64,000 bases of DNA from positions 1,573,528 through 1,637,527 of the forward strand of contig VFFE01007212.1 in assembly GCA_008921705.1 (NCBI GenBank), written 5' to 3'. The translations under genes and the position numbers were made by a program. The notes beneath the pieces were generated by a model that made no database searches, was not told the DNA's origin, and worked only from the letters and a program-made list of their open reading frames with translations. This stretch comes from Burhinus oedicnemus. Lineage: Eukaryota; Chordata; Aves; Charadriiformes; Burhinidae. This document shows, one piece after another, positions 11,321 through 28,100 of this stretch; the stretch's first letter is position 1, and each line of letters begins with the position of its first letter.

Positions 11321-14300
11321 GTTCCACTGAAATACATTTCTGACTTGTAGATCTTATCTGAGGTGGCATTTTTTTACATTCCGTGTATACTTTTATTGAA
11401 AGTAAACTATGTTTTGATGAGGACATTATTAAGTCAGTGTATTTAATGCATATGTGTGTCACAAGAAGGCAAGTAATTGCTTCGCATGTGTTTCCGATTG
11501 CCATAAGCCATCACTGAAAAGCGCAATCTCTTCCCTTGAATACTTTTTCCCCTCCCTCTGGTGCCTTTTGTTCTGGCACAAGCATTTATGTGGCCACATA
11601 GGGAGCCACATCTGACAGCTGAGAAGTTAAAACTGATTTAGGAAAAACAAAATGCGAGTGACTCAAAAAAGAGCGTTGCTTATCTGGGTGGAAAGAGACT
11701 CAGCTTCACGTTGCCTAAAACTCTGATTAGGGCTTTGCCAAACACAGACCCGGTAGCTAAAAGACTATTTCACAGTTGAGCAGATGCCCAACCAATATTA
11801 ATATTTACAAAGCAGAAGGCAGCTGCCAGCAATGTGGTTGACAACAGACTGAAATTCCTGAATGACTTACAAATAAATATGTCCTTAGAAGAAAGGGGAA
11901 GGGAGGGAGGAAAGGGAATGGTAATATCTGGCAACCTCAGAGGGACCCCCGAGGATCGGGGGGCTATATCAGGGATAAACAAGGATATAAAAGTCAGTGT
12001 CCTTGCCCAGCCCAACAGCTGTTTTCTCTGAACGCAGTCTGAGGACACTGAATAGGAAATAGAAATGAGTCTCTAAACCCACAGGTTAAGCAGTCATTTA
12101 TAGTTCATCCTATGAATTCTGGGAGGAAGACGCATCTGGGATGTGTTTCTGCAATAAGATGGAGTGATTGTCTTTTCTGTTTGTTACTTCTGCCCTTATA
12201 AAGGGATTGCAAGTATGTTGTCAGCTTTTTTTTTTTTTTTTTTTCTTCCTGTAACTTTAAGCTTGTGTTAGAGGTGATTTCAAGGAAATGGTTAAGAAAG
12301 AACTTAAAGCCATTTGCAACCTTGATCCTGAGATGTTGAAAGAATAAGAATGTACTTTTCCTTCTAGCTGCAAGGGCTAGAGAGGGAGCTGGAAGTCTAG
12401 CATCTGGGTCACACTTCCAGTTACCAGCATTAACGAAGTAAACTTTCTGCCGGCACCAGTTAGGAGAAAGAAGCACTGAAGTCTTAAGGGAGCAACACGA
12501 TAAAACGTCCTGCTTTGATACCATTCTCCTGACTCCTTTTTGTGGCAAATTAAGACCATCACTCTAAATAATTCTAATTAACTTTCATGCACCAAATTAA
12601 TAATTTGAAGACAATTTCGTGGAGTTTAATATCAATTAACTATTTCTTTAAGGGAAAATATTATATCTAATAAGCATTTTTCATGGACAGAACAAAAGAT
12701 TTTAGCTCCTAACTGATAGCCACTGCAAAATGACCAGTCAAAAGAAGGCAAATAATATTAGCACACAGAACTGAGCATGAACCTACTTGACAGTTTGGAA
12801 ATGACAGACAAGCTCATATGCCAGATGTTGCTGAGATACACTAACAGTTTGAACTGTTTTTACTGCAGCAAGTGAAGTTATGAAAGAGGCATGCTTTTTA
12901 TGAAAATTGTTCTCATTTGTCACGTATACCAATGCTTTCATTTCTGAGATTTCCTTCAAGCATCAAAATTATTTAAAGTACCTACATTTTTAGATTTGGG
13001 GCAAGGGTAAAATATTTCTACAGGTGGAGAAACAACAAACCAACCGTTCTACGTGTAAAATGCATTTGTGTCAAATTGCTTTCATTCTAAAATAACCCAA
13101 ACCCTTCAGTCTCAAGATCAAGCTCAGTCTTACTGCTACTAGTATAATATTTGTATTTTTTTACTATTAGTCTGCTGTTAGTGAAGATTAATGCAGCATG
13201 CGACCATCACTGAAAAATGTGATGACTTACCCGAAGCATCCTTCAAGAAGAAAATTCTATACTGCTTCAGTGAGTCCTCTCTCCAAATAACTTACATACA
13301 AAATGTGGAGCATCTGGCTGACTCTGGAAGTTTGTGTTGTCTGCTAGGAACTTGTCAGATAACTTTACAATATTCCTTTTGCTGTGAGCCCTGTGGAGAC
13401 TTGTTAAAATTTGCTTCTGGGATTTTGCAGGTCTTGCAATCTGTTTGCTAAACAGTGGTCTCTTCAAGGATAACCAGGAGGGTTGACATCTTTGGCTGTA
13501 AAGTATTGACCTAGAGACGTAGTCTTGAAACAGATAAAATCTGTAATGCATTATACAGAGTGGATGGATATTGGTGGTTTTCTAACTTTCAGTCCTTTGA
13601 TGTTGATTCAGCTTGTATCTTATCTATTTCAAACATTTCATTTTCTTCATGTGTATCTCCAGTATAGCATCAATGTGGTAGCCATCTCTAATTCCACAAA
13701 ATAAAAATATCCTCTTCAATACTTGACTCTGTTTGTAGTTGGATATGAAAAATTACTGATCTTTCATGTTATCTTTAGCTTTATCTGCCAAGAAAAGACA
13801 CTTCTCAGAATGACTACAACATTTTCAGATTAATATATTTAATAAAAAGGTGTGGACTCTTCATTGGTTTTACTGAAATGCAACAAATTGTCTATGTCAG
13901 GATTTCATTGACTCTCTCCTATTTAAGTACTGTTTTGCCTGCCATGAAACCCAGTTGGAAAAGTAACAAATGGAAGGTGTATGTTTTTGTCATTTGTTCA
14001 AAACAAGATTAGGGTGAAGTATCTAATGAATTCAAGTTGGGCACAGGACTGTTTATTGTATATCTTCTGTCATTCCCAGTAACAAAAATAGTGCCTTCTC
14101 TATATATTAATTAGTTTTTTTATATTGTGAATAATGTTAATATTTAAAATACAACCTGACTGGAAATAAGCAAAGAAATTTTCCTCATTGATTTATTTAA
14201 CTCATTCTATGCTACCCTTTCTAGAGGGTAGTTTAGCATCAGGTGGTAGTAAATGTGACAGAAAAATATTTTTATGTTGTCATGTTCTTTTTTTTTTCTT

Positions 14301-17300
14301 TTGAGACAAAGCACTTATCGCTTACAGGCATGTGGTCCTAATCTGAAAGATGAATTGGTTCATTCACTTCAAGTACCACATAACCATTCACACACCATCA
14401 AGCTTAACACTATTAAAGGGTAATTTCCCCTGTGGGAGCTATGTCCAATACAGCCACAATCTCTACACAGTGTCTTTTTATCTTTCCATGGCAGGTAAGG
14501 AGATTTAAATAAAAAGCTTCATCAAGAATGCAATCACAGACGTATTCTTCCTATTGAAATATCCATGAAACATCAAATAAACACTCCTAAAAATCTTAAT
14601 GCTCCTAAATATTACCAAGAAGACTTCAGTGTACAGTTCCCACTTTGAAATTTTGTGTTGGAATCAAAGCATGTGAGATGCCTCATGGGCTTGGCAGTAG
14701 AGGACAGGAAATATTGTGGGAAAATTTGCATTTCCTATTAAATTCTGAATATAGTAAAACATTTCAGAATAATCAAGGAGTATATTTTGCCTTCATCTCT
14801 CATAATCGCCATGATTATATTTTTTAATTTCTCATCATTTCTTTAGTTTCTCTACAATGACTCACTGAACACACCATTATAGTAGGTTCTATATTCTAGC
14901 AAAGACAACAATTAAGTCTACAGTGAGGTTTTCTTTAGAACATAATATTTTCATATGTTCTTGCTCACATATTTGGGGCTAAAGTATTATCTGCAATAAT
15001 TTCCTTGGTTTCACTTAGAGATGAATTTTCCAGGGATGCCAGTAAAAATATGCTTTCTGAGTAAAGTACTGAAAAGTTACAGAAATCATTCTAACTTACT
15101 ATTTTCTTTTTTTTTCTGTAAGAGAAGACTATTTTTTCACCCTTTCTGCTTTCACTATTAAATTGCTTTCCTTCTCAGATCTTTTCTTGCATTCACACTA
15201 GAATGAACAGGCTTTATTTTTGAATTAATTTTTTGTAACATAAGGTCACAGAGTGTGTTGTCTTTGACTTGAATGGGGTCAACATTTAAGTCTAAAACTT
15301 TTTTTTAAATGAATGCAGTTTTGGACCCAGACTCACAGCTCAGAATCAGCTTATTAGTGAAGCCAAACCATTTTACGTGCCCTGTAGATAGATACAAATT
15401 TGAAGCTTCACCAGAGCATAAGGCATATTTTCTAAACTGTTTTGATAAAATGTGAGTAACCTAAGTGCTGTTCTTCATGTCAGGGAAGCCCTGCTGAGAT
15501 TCGCAAGACCTCTCTGTGGCAGTCTCACCTGCAAGCCGCCTTGCTTGGTTTTCTTAAATCACATAAAATTCAGGTTCCACTCAAAGAACTGAAGTTGATA
15601 TGTCAACAGTGCTGGCCCTTTACCCAAGAGTTCAGGGCTTACCATGTTAATAAATCAAAGCCTCCCAGATACTAATTCTCTCTTCTGCCTGAGGGAAGTT
15701 AAGTCACTTCTTCCAAATGAATATGTTACCCTGAAGTAATCAAAGGCGAAGGGAACATTCTCTTCATTTTATTGAAGCTATTCTACTTTGCATTGACTAA
15801 AGCCAAGCCTCAGCTGGGTCAAAGAACATGAAAGTGTGAGCATTTGGCTATCCATAGCAATTCGTCACTTATCTGAAAGGAGGAAGAAAAATAGGAAATG
15901 CTGAGTTTCAATCCTCCTTTCTGAAAAATACTTCAGTATTATATACTAAGCATTCTTTGGATCAAGCCTTTAATCCAAAAAGTGGTTTGATATTTTCTAC
16001 CAGATGAAACCCAAATTGGAAACTGAATATTTTTTTTTTATTTTTTACCAGAAGTCATTTGAAACCACACAGCATAAAGACTCCCACACAAAGTTTTGTT
16101 CCACTGAAATCTCTACACTGAACTCTTCAATTTTTCCCAGAAGCGCAAGCTGTCAAGAGCAGAGCTTGTCAAGGGCACTTAGCTATTTCTCACATTATAT
16201 ACTTGGTTATTAGTATTGTTTGCTCGGGATGTTCATCATGGATAAAGTTCATCCATAGGCAGAGAGGCAGCTAAGGACTGTGTGCAACTTAATTCCTGTG
16301 TAGGCATGTATATTAGCCTTAAAATAGAAATTAAGTGGGGCATGGCCTTCCCTCTCCCCCCGTTCCCAGCGGGACTAAGTTAGATGTAAATTGCAATACC
16401 TAAAATAAGTAGCAAAGTTTCCTTGACAAACTGTATGGTGTTAAAAAAACCACATAAACTCTCATTGCTAAATCCAAGCAGTGGATGTAGCTTGATTTTG
16501 TAGTGCATTAAAGTGGAGAGAGTGCAGCGGTCAGGAAGTCCCTTGTAAATTTGCCTGCCATAAAGCTAGTTCTAACCTACAGCTCTAGTGGTAAGAGGCA
16601 AGCTGAATCCCTTGCTGGTCTCAGGGAGTGAATTCATGTGTTCGGCTGGGCTCTAAGAACAGGATTTTCTTCTAAAACTGGAAATACCATTAATATGCCA
16701 CAGAAAATGTCAGGAGTTTAGAGCTATCCTTTTATAGCTCTTAAAAATAATCTTTTTTAAAAATAAAATCAAAGCGAAATTAGACATAAAAGATAATCAT
16801 TTACCATTGAAGTGTGATATTAAGTACTCAAAAGTCTGGTAATGAAAATGTTCCCACAGTAGCCATAACCTGTCATCAGATTTCACAGCTGACTTCTCTC
16901 TAAGCATTCAGTGTAGTGTAATACTTTGAATGTTGGTGAAAGGTAATAAAAAAACCTAGATATGTAAAATGGATAAGTCCATCATAATGTGAGATTTGAT
17001 GAGTATTTTTTCTATGATTGTATATTAATTATAGTTAATTTTACTTAGATTCTTAAGATTAAACACAATTGGATTAATCTTATAGTCACTCTGAATGTAA
17101 TGTAATTTTGAGATAGTAGGTAGAAGAAGAGTTCATTCAGGGGTTTAACATAGCTGTGTACCAGACTGAAGGTCCTGTGTCACCTATAAAAATAAGGATT
17201 TTCTCCCTATGCAAAACAATGTGAAAAAAATTGCCTTTCATGCAAAATCATGTGCAAATCACATACTGTCGGTATTCTCAAGCATGCAAAAATTATGAAT

Positions 17301-18892
17301 AAATCTGCAAATAGTATTGTTGGATTAGATATCATTTCTTTTACAGATAAAAATAACTTTTGTTCTCTTTGATATTATGTTTATGAGCCTTCCTATATAA
17401 TCACTCAGTTTAAAACCCTGCTGCTCTCCTCTTTTTTGATTAAATCAGCTAAATACATGGCATTTTTTACATCATAATTTTATTAACAGCTTTGCAACAT
17501 TAGTTTTAAGATGCATTGTCAATAAATATAAGGTATTTGCTAAAATATTTTGGTTTATGCAAGAGTTAGTTCTGTTTATAGCTATATCAGTTCAAAGGAA
17601 CCCTTAATTGGACTATTTGAATCATTTGGTAGACTACATCTAGTAGAACTGTTTTGGGTTTTTTTAAAGTACATTTGAAGAAACAGAAAATTTTGAAGAT
17701 AAAGTACCCCCAAGAACTTAGTTTTCACTGAAATTACATCATCAAAAAACTCAAGATTTTGGGTTGGTTTGGTTGTTTTTTTTTTAATTGATTTAGTTTT
17801 TTATTTAAATCAACAAACAGGCTTAATTTTATAGTGCTGGCAAGGGGATTGCTAAAACTCAAATAATTTCACATTTTTCATGTGTGTTTTCTGGACCAAC
17901 AGTAAAAGATAGCATCTCGTTAACAGAGTCCATTCTTCCTGATTGAGGTACTGCATAATGAACACATTTAAAATGTTGGTTATGTTTTGTTTCTAAATAA
18001 CTATTTTTGTATCAGCTTCAGCTCTTTATCTACAGGTCCGACATCCAGCCATAACTGTTGTATGCCAGAGCTAAGATTTTCCATTCTTCACATCAATACA
18101 GTTGTTATTAAAATTGCTAACCTCAGCAATCTATACATATGTTCACAACTTCTTTTACATTCTGCAGTAAAAATAAACCGATATATAAACAAACAGGTGA
18201 TCTTTGAGACGCTGTAGGAATAAAGCAACTGAGTGAGCAAGAAGTTAATTTGTGCATCTGCCACTGCACATACAATAAACTGGGCATTTGACCTACAGAG
18301 AGAGAGGAGAATGGAGCAGTCAGGTTAATTGGATTTGAATATGATTTCCTTTCTTTTAAGTTGTATTAATATTTGAGAAACGTTTAAGAAAATAAGTGTA
18401 CACAAAACCTGAAATATAGATAAACAGAATGTCATCATTTTATGCTTGCAATGTTTCCAGTGTGGTATTTTTCTCTGTTTGGAGGAGATAGAGCTAAAGA
18501 AATCTTCAAGTGGTTATTCAGATTGCGCTTTATGAATATCCACAAGGAATTTAGACCTATCTAAGCTTTATTTGGCTTCCTGAAGTACTTGATTACAATT
18601 TTCAACCGATAGTTATTGGCCAGTGGATGGTTTGCTGTCATATTTGTCATGTTCTGTTCCTGACTGGAGCTCTGTTGCCCAGTTATTGTTCAGCAGGGAA
18701 GCCAGAGAGAACTGGTTCCTGTTTTGATTGTTGTAACTGGTAGAAGCAGATTTTCACTGCAGAGAATTAAGTTTATAAGTTTCTACTTCATTTTCCACTA
18801 GTATTTTGTAGTAATTGCTTGAAAGTGATTCTTCTGTCGGTCAGTTCTGCCAGCAAATGTTGGCTAAAATGTGTGCAGAGACCAACATAGAT
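11321..18892. other. Long AT-rich intergenic stretch, no gene seen
   Basis: About 7.6 kb without a supported gene. A T-tract of roughly 20 bases lies at about 12,227-12,244. A 147-codon minus-strand frame (12,105-12,548) includes a lysine run encoded by that tract and has no recognisable domain, so I do not call it. No CR1 or LTR ends were seen. Confidence 0.55.
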
Positions 18893-19118
18893 GAGGAATT
18901 AAGAAGAAATTTTTCACTCTGAGGGTGGTGAGGCACTGGCACAGGTTGCCCATGGAAGCTGTGGAGGCCCCATCCCTGGAAGTGTTCAAGGCCAGGTTGG
19001 ATGAGGCTTTGAGCAGTCTGGTCTAGTAAGAAGTATCCTTGCCCATGGCAGGGGGGTTGGAACTAGATGATCTTTAAGGTCCCTTCCAACCTAAACCATT
19101 CTATGATTCTATGATTCT
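18893..19118 (+). mobile_element. CR1 LINE 3' end, plus strand
   Basis: A 5'-truncated CR1 copy of about 225 bp. It carries the last part of the RT ORF (the segment coding for the conserved LPMEAVEAP/PSLEVFKARLDEA-like C-terminus) and the 3' UTR (GATCTTTAAGGTCCCTTCCA). It ends in tandem ATTCTATG-type octamers, a diagnostic CR1 tail. It is non-coding and inactive. Confidence 0.94.
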
Positions 19119-22803
<3,685 letters not shown>

Positions 22804-23635
22804 TAATCAACTCTTTCATGACATATCTCTGGGGCATTTGATGTTTATTAAGTTGCCACTAACTTACTGATGTCCTCCTTCTGGCCAACTCTGCCACCAG
22901 AGCTATTCCTGCTGCTTTTTTCTTTCTGTGAACAGTGGATGTTGGATAGTACATGGTTTCTTTAAAAATATATATAAAAAGATAGAAACTTAAAAAATAC
23001 AAAAGGCATCTCATCTAAACCACTTCGTAATAGCAAAGAAAAGTGTGCATGGTCAAGAAAGATGGTTTTCGAACTGTAGTCAGTTGAGCTTCATTATCGT
23101 TTTGGAACTTACCGAATAAAATTCTCAATCGTCAGTTAACTCCTCGTTTTATGTCACCAATAAAAATGACTCAGACTTGCTATGGATGAAGAGAAACAGG
23201 GTTTAAAATTCGATTGAACTGGTTTCAGAACTAATTCCCAATGTTTTTTCAATGTTAATGCAATAAAGCAAATACCTATTTTGCATGAGCACAATGTTGC
23301 AAATAAATCACACAAGAACAAGAGGTTGTCTGTTGCTTGGAGAATTATTTGTTTGATACCAAGCCTATAAACGTAAAACGTCTAAGGGATTGAATTTACT
23401 TTGTTCTGGATCTGTGATTTTTTTGTGTGTACAGTGTTCTGTATGTAAGGATGGTGTAAATATGCCTTATACTGTTTTATTATTGCACCAACAACATTCA
23501 TCTATTAGTGCTTGTCAGGATTATTTCTGTGAAATGCAAATTTATGGCAGATTGTGAAAACTGGTTTGATGGTCTGAAAGTTTCTGTTATGTTAGTCGCT
23601 AAAATTGGAGAAAAATAAAAGAGACTTTAATGTAT
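22804..23635 (+). other. 3' UTR of the unidentified gene, with poly(A) signals
   Basis: AT-rich sequence follows the TAG stop. AATAAA hexamers occur at 23,115-23,120, 23,262-23,267, 23,302-23,307 and 23,614-23,619. The last is the best candidate for the distal end and the earlier ones would give alternative shorter ends. Cleavage sites are inferred, not seen. Confidence 0.55.
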
Positions 23636-24900
23636 TTATTAAAAGAACCATCTGGTAGATTTTCTTGGCTATCGTTATCTCCTCTTTTTTAAAAATAGAA
23701 TCAAGTAAATTGTTACTTTCTGTTTAATGTTTTCATAACTACTCTGCTGAAAAAAAAAAACAAAACAAAAAACATGTTTCAAGAGTGGGTGAAAAATATT
23801 TAGGGTAGTGCTATTTAATTGGAACCACCTTACAGACTCTCCATGAGAAAGAGAGTTACGCTAAGAAGCAGCAGAGAATGAATGAAAAAACTGAGTGGTT
23901 CTACTAACAGAGCTGAAAGCAGTTCCAATTTGACAAGTTCATAAAAATCAGCTTAGAAATAGAAGATTTAAAATATCACAGCAGAGTGCGCTACGTTTAC
24001 AAATGAGAAGTTTTCTATGAATAGTCAACTCTATACGACAAACCTATTTTCTCAGCCCCGATACAGGAAAATCAATACCTTTCTCATTACAACACCAAGA
24101 AGATGACTGTGGTTCAGACAGCCATAGTTGGAATGGGTAAGGAACGCTGGAGTTTGCAAGAGAGCTCCTGAGTTCTTACAGACTTGAAATTATTATGGTG
24201 CACACATACACATACACATTTAGAAGGATTCATCCCCATACATATACTATAACAGGAACTGTACAACTGTGTCAGAAGAGATGTTTTCCATCTGATGGTA
24301 ATTTTAACTGTTTAGCTAAAGTAAATAGGACTACTTGTGTTGTAATTTCCAGGGTTATTCCTAGGGCCTTTATTACTTTTCAGTCTTCTAACAGGCCACT
24401 TTAACAAAAGACTGGATACTTTTCATAGCAGTTCAGCGACTTCATTCACTTTTTCTTTTTTTTTTAACCTATCTAGAGCTGGTTACTCTCTTACTCAGTT
24501 CATGAGTTGGCTCCAACATTTCATCTTTTAACAACATGTGTATCACTTAAAGAGTATATCTGGGGTAAGTCTAGTCTGAACTGATGTAGCCCAGTGTGAA
24601 ATCATTTAGCTTCTCAGCTCTTCCCTTATGTTCCTTGGTCACTTCATTCTCTGAGGTCCAAAAGACCCATCCCCTCTTTTGAAAGTTTCTTGCTTCTTAG
24701 ATACATTTAGCATTCTTGTTCTCTCTCTTTTTTAATCTTTGGATTCCTAGTCTTTACCTGATGAAATTTCCAACTATTTAACCATGACTTACTAACCTCC
24801 AGTGGATACAGTTCTGCTTTATTTAGCCTAAAGTTAGACTTTTATTGAGAGCTTTTGAAACTCTCACGCTGAGTTTTATTCCAGCCTTTTGAATGAATGA
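23636..24900. other. Intergenic, no gene seen
   Basis: AT-rich, with no supported coding or RNA feature. Confidence 0.55.
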
Positions 24901-24902
24901 TC

Positions 24903-25180
24903 AGTTGCCCATCCCATCCCATCCCGAACAGTGATTGTGGATTCCTGCTCCCGACAAACCCCCATTTATATACTGAGCATGACATCTGTGGTGTGGAATA
25001 TTCCTTTGGCCAGCTTGTCCTGTCTATGCTCCCTTTCAGCTTCTATGAGAAGCTGAAAAAGTCCTTGACTAATGTAAACATCACTTAGCAACAACTAAAA
25101 CAATATGTGTTATCAGCATTATTCCGAAACACAGCAGCTACTAGAAAAAAATTAACTCCGTCCCAGCTGAAACCAGGACA
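24903..25180 (-). mobile_element. Truncated endogenous retrovirus LTR, minus strand
   Basis: This has the same LTR start as the copy ending at 11,320: the complement of TGTCCTGGTTTCAGCTGGGA, with its edge at 25,180. Internal similarity to that copy includes AACAACTAAAACAATATGT, the GGAATATTCC segment and a promoter-like GCTCAGTATATAAAT on the minus strand (24,965-24,978). The left side stops in a short CCCAT-repeat tract (about 24,908-24,925). The 3' half present in the 11-kb copy (ATT tract, TCTCAACCCAT) is missing. It is therefore a truncated relic with no coding content. Confidence 0.85.
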
Positions 25181-28100
25181 CTGCCTGAGGTATGCTTAGG
25201 TGTTTGTTTGACCTGTCCATCCATTGTAATTTGTCCGTATATAGATGTTTTTATGACTTTTTTAATTTTTTTCTTTTAACAAGCTACCTAAAATTTCTCA
25301 GAGCATTTTTAATTCATTCTTGAGGAGAACAGAGTATTATCTTAATACATATCTTAATGGGCAGCATAAGATTTATAACCTTAACCGCTTTCCATGTGTT
25401 CATGAGCCATGTGAGTGATGTGGCAGATAAACTACATTGCTGTTACTTAGCAACCACACCGGCATCTTAAGATGAAGTGTTTTGGTTTTGAAATTGCACA
25501 GTGGACACTGTCCTCCTTCTTTCAGAGTGAAAAATTGGGATGTTATAGTCAGAGAGAGAGTGGGAGAAAACAACAGCTTCTGTGAATCCTCTCAGTCATA
25601 TTCTCTAATTCCTGTCACACTTTTCATCCAGTTCACCCAGTTACAGCTCCAACCCTATCTATATAGTTGTTAATCTACACTTTTCAGATTCCAGCCTGTA
25701 ATTAGGGAGAAAGCAAGCTGAGACATCAGGTGGAAGAGAAGAGCTTGTGGGCGGTTAGATGGATAAGCTTGGTGGGAAATTCCCAGGTGTTACAAGACAA
25801 TAGTGTATTAGAAACAAAGGGGTAAGAGCTGGGGGATTTGATTGTTTCCCTTTGTCTTCAATTTTTCTTACTTTAATATGATAGCTGCTTTTTCTTTTTC
25901 CATTTCAGTCTTCTTTTTCTCTTCTTTCCAGCTATTCGCTTCATTATACACAGGAATAGTCTACCATGGGAATCTGTGCCTTTAATTGGACTTCAGTGGA
26001 GGTGGTCAGTACATTACAATTCCACTTCATATGAAGTTTATGATTTTAAAATATAACGATTTTCTGGAAAGAAAGATCAAAATACTGACATTTGTCAGTC
26101 ATAAATTAAAAAAGGAATGTAAATCATAAATAGTTTTTATTTTCCTTTCAATATTTCAATTATGATTTTTATATTAATTTCAAGTAGTAATAGGGTTATG
26201 TTTTCCAGTTATAATTATGACATATTTAGTTTAGTGTCATTAAAGACCAGATAATTTTTAGTAAGCAGTTGCTATTGTAAATTGTAATTGATAACTGCTT
26301 TGATAAAATATATAAAAAATAATAATAAAAAAAGTAAAATACATATATAGCAATATAACATGTAAATGAAGTGTATTTCTTGAAGGAAAGTAATTTTTAT
26401 AAAAAACAATTATTTCTTTTTCAGAATTTTTTTCTAAATCAACAGAACCCCTTAAATCATGGTCGTATTGGGAATTCAACATAGAATACATATCTCTTTA
26501 TGTTTTTCAGCCAAATTTAATTCTTAATTTTTAACATGTTCAGTAATATAGAATGCTATATTCTAGATTATGTTTAAATATTTGGAGCTGATGAAAATAA
26601 AACAAATCTTCCTTCACAAGTAGTCTCATAGTTAAGCTAATATTTCACAAGAGTAACATATCAGAATCTGCTGCAAAAATACCATTGTCATTACCCATGT
26701 TTATTCACTGTAAAAGTTAATTTTAAGACCTCATAACGGATGCTATGTGTGCCAATTTTTATATACTTTATTGTTCTAACTGAACAGATGGGGAATGGAG
26801 ATGCAGTTTTGCCATACAATGATGTTTACACCTTTGAAACGTGTGAAAAAAGATCAGAATTGCATGGTGGACTAATTAGTCTATTGCTGAAGGAATATTT
26901 CTGAGCCCTTCTTCCACTAACAAAAATTTACAAGTCTTAGAATAATTGAAATTAATTCTGAAATAGAATTTTAGAATTCACTTTGATTCACTTTGAATGA
27001 ACTAAAAAAATGCTATATTGTACAAAAAACATAATTTTGTGGCCTTCTTTAAAAAAAAATGCTTATGCAAAATCATTTGACTTGCTAATGCTGTCTTTGT
27101 TCAAGTAATGGTATTCAAAAATATACTTCCTACTGGAGGTGGAAAACCCAATTTAGTATACTTGGTAACGAGAGGGCAACGTTGTGTTCTCTCTACGAGT
27201 GACTCACGTCCTGAACCAAGCTCTTTGGGATGCTCAGAAATTCTCAAGAAACCTATAGCTTTTCGCAGGATCGCACCACTGGTATGGCTCACCATAAAAA
27301 TAGCTTCATTACTTCTGCTTATATATTACAGGCCGTCAAGTAGTTTCTTCTTTTCCAGAATCTGTGATCTAGAAGTAATTTTTCGTATTTTCCGCTCTAC
27401 CCCTCTCTTTTCCAATGTTACGATGGACATTCATACAGTCACTTTTATTGAAGACCTTATCTGTTCCTTGCTTGAAGGCACCTATCCAAATTCAGAAGGG
27501 ACTGTTGTAATCTTCACACTGGAAAATGATGGGGGAAGCTGGGCACACTGGCAATGTCGCTGGTTTGAATAACCTTCAGCACCACTGGCAGGAAGACGCC
27601 ATAAAGCACAAGCTGGAAGGCAAAGTCATGTCACCCCACAGCTCGTGCTCTCTTCCAGACTGTCAGGCACCCAACACCTTTAGCGCTCGCTGTCCAGCTG
27701 CCCAATGAAGCGAGCCACCAAGACATTGTTCACTGATCAATGAGCCACTGGTGCTCTCAGCATCCAGTTTGCCATCCACACCTGCTGTGTGTTGGTCCTG
27801 CAGCTGAATCGGTCGCCCCAGTTCAGATATGGTGATGCTGGGCTGCGCGAGGCTGGTCCAGGTAGGAGGTGTAAGAGCTACTCCTCACGCAGTACGTCCA
27901 TCCGTCACGGGGATACACTGCTTACTGCAGGCTGCTGTGGTGGAGACTTGCCTTCACACGTTACCCTCGGCATCACTCTATCTGAACTGGGATTGTTTTA
28001 CTCTGCTGGATCATCACTGTTTGCACAGAAAACAGCTGTCCTGGGGGACTAAATCCTGGTGTCCTTACACGTAGATCCACAGCAGAAGATGGCGATCTCT

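Noticed and set aside
12105..12548. 147-codon minus-strand frame
   Set aside because: It includes a lysine run encoded by a T-tract and has no recognisable domain. It is consistent with chance.
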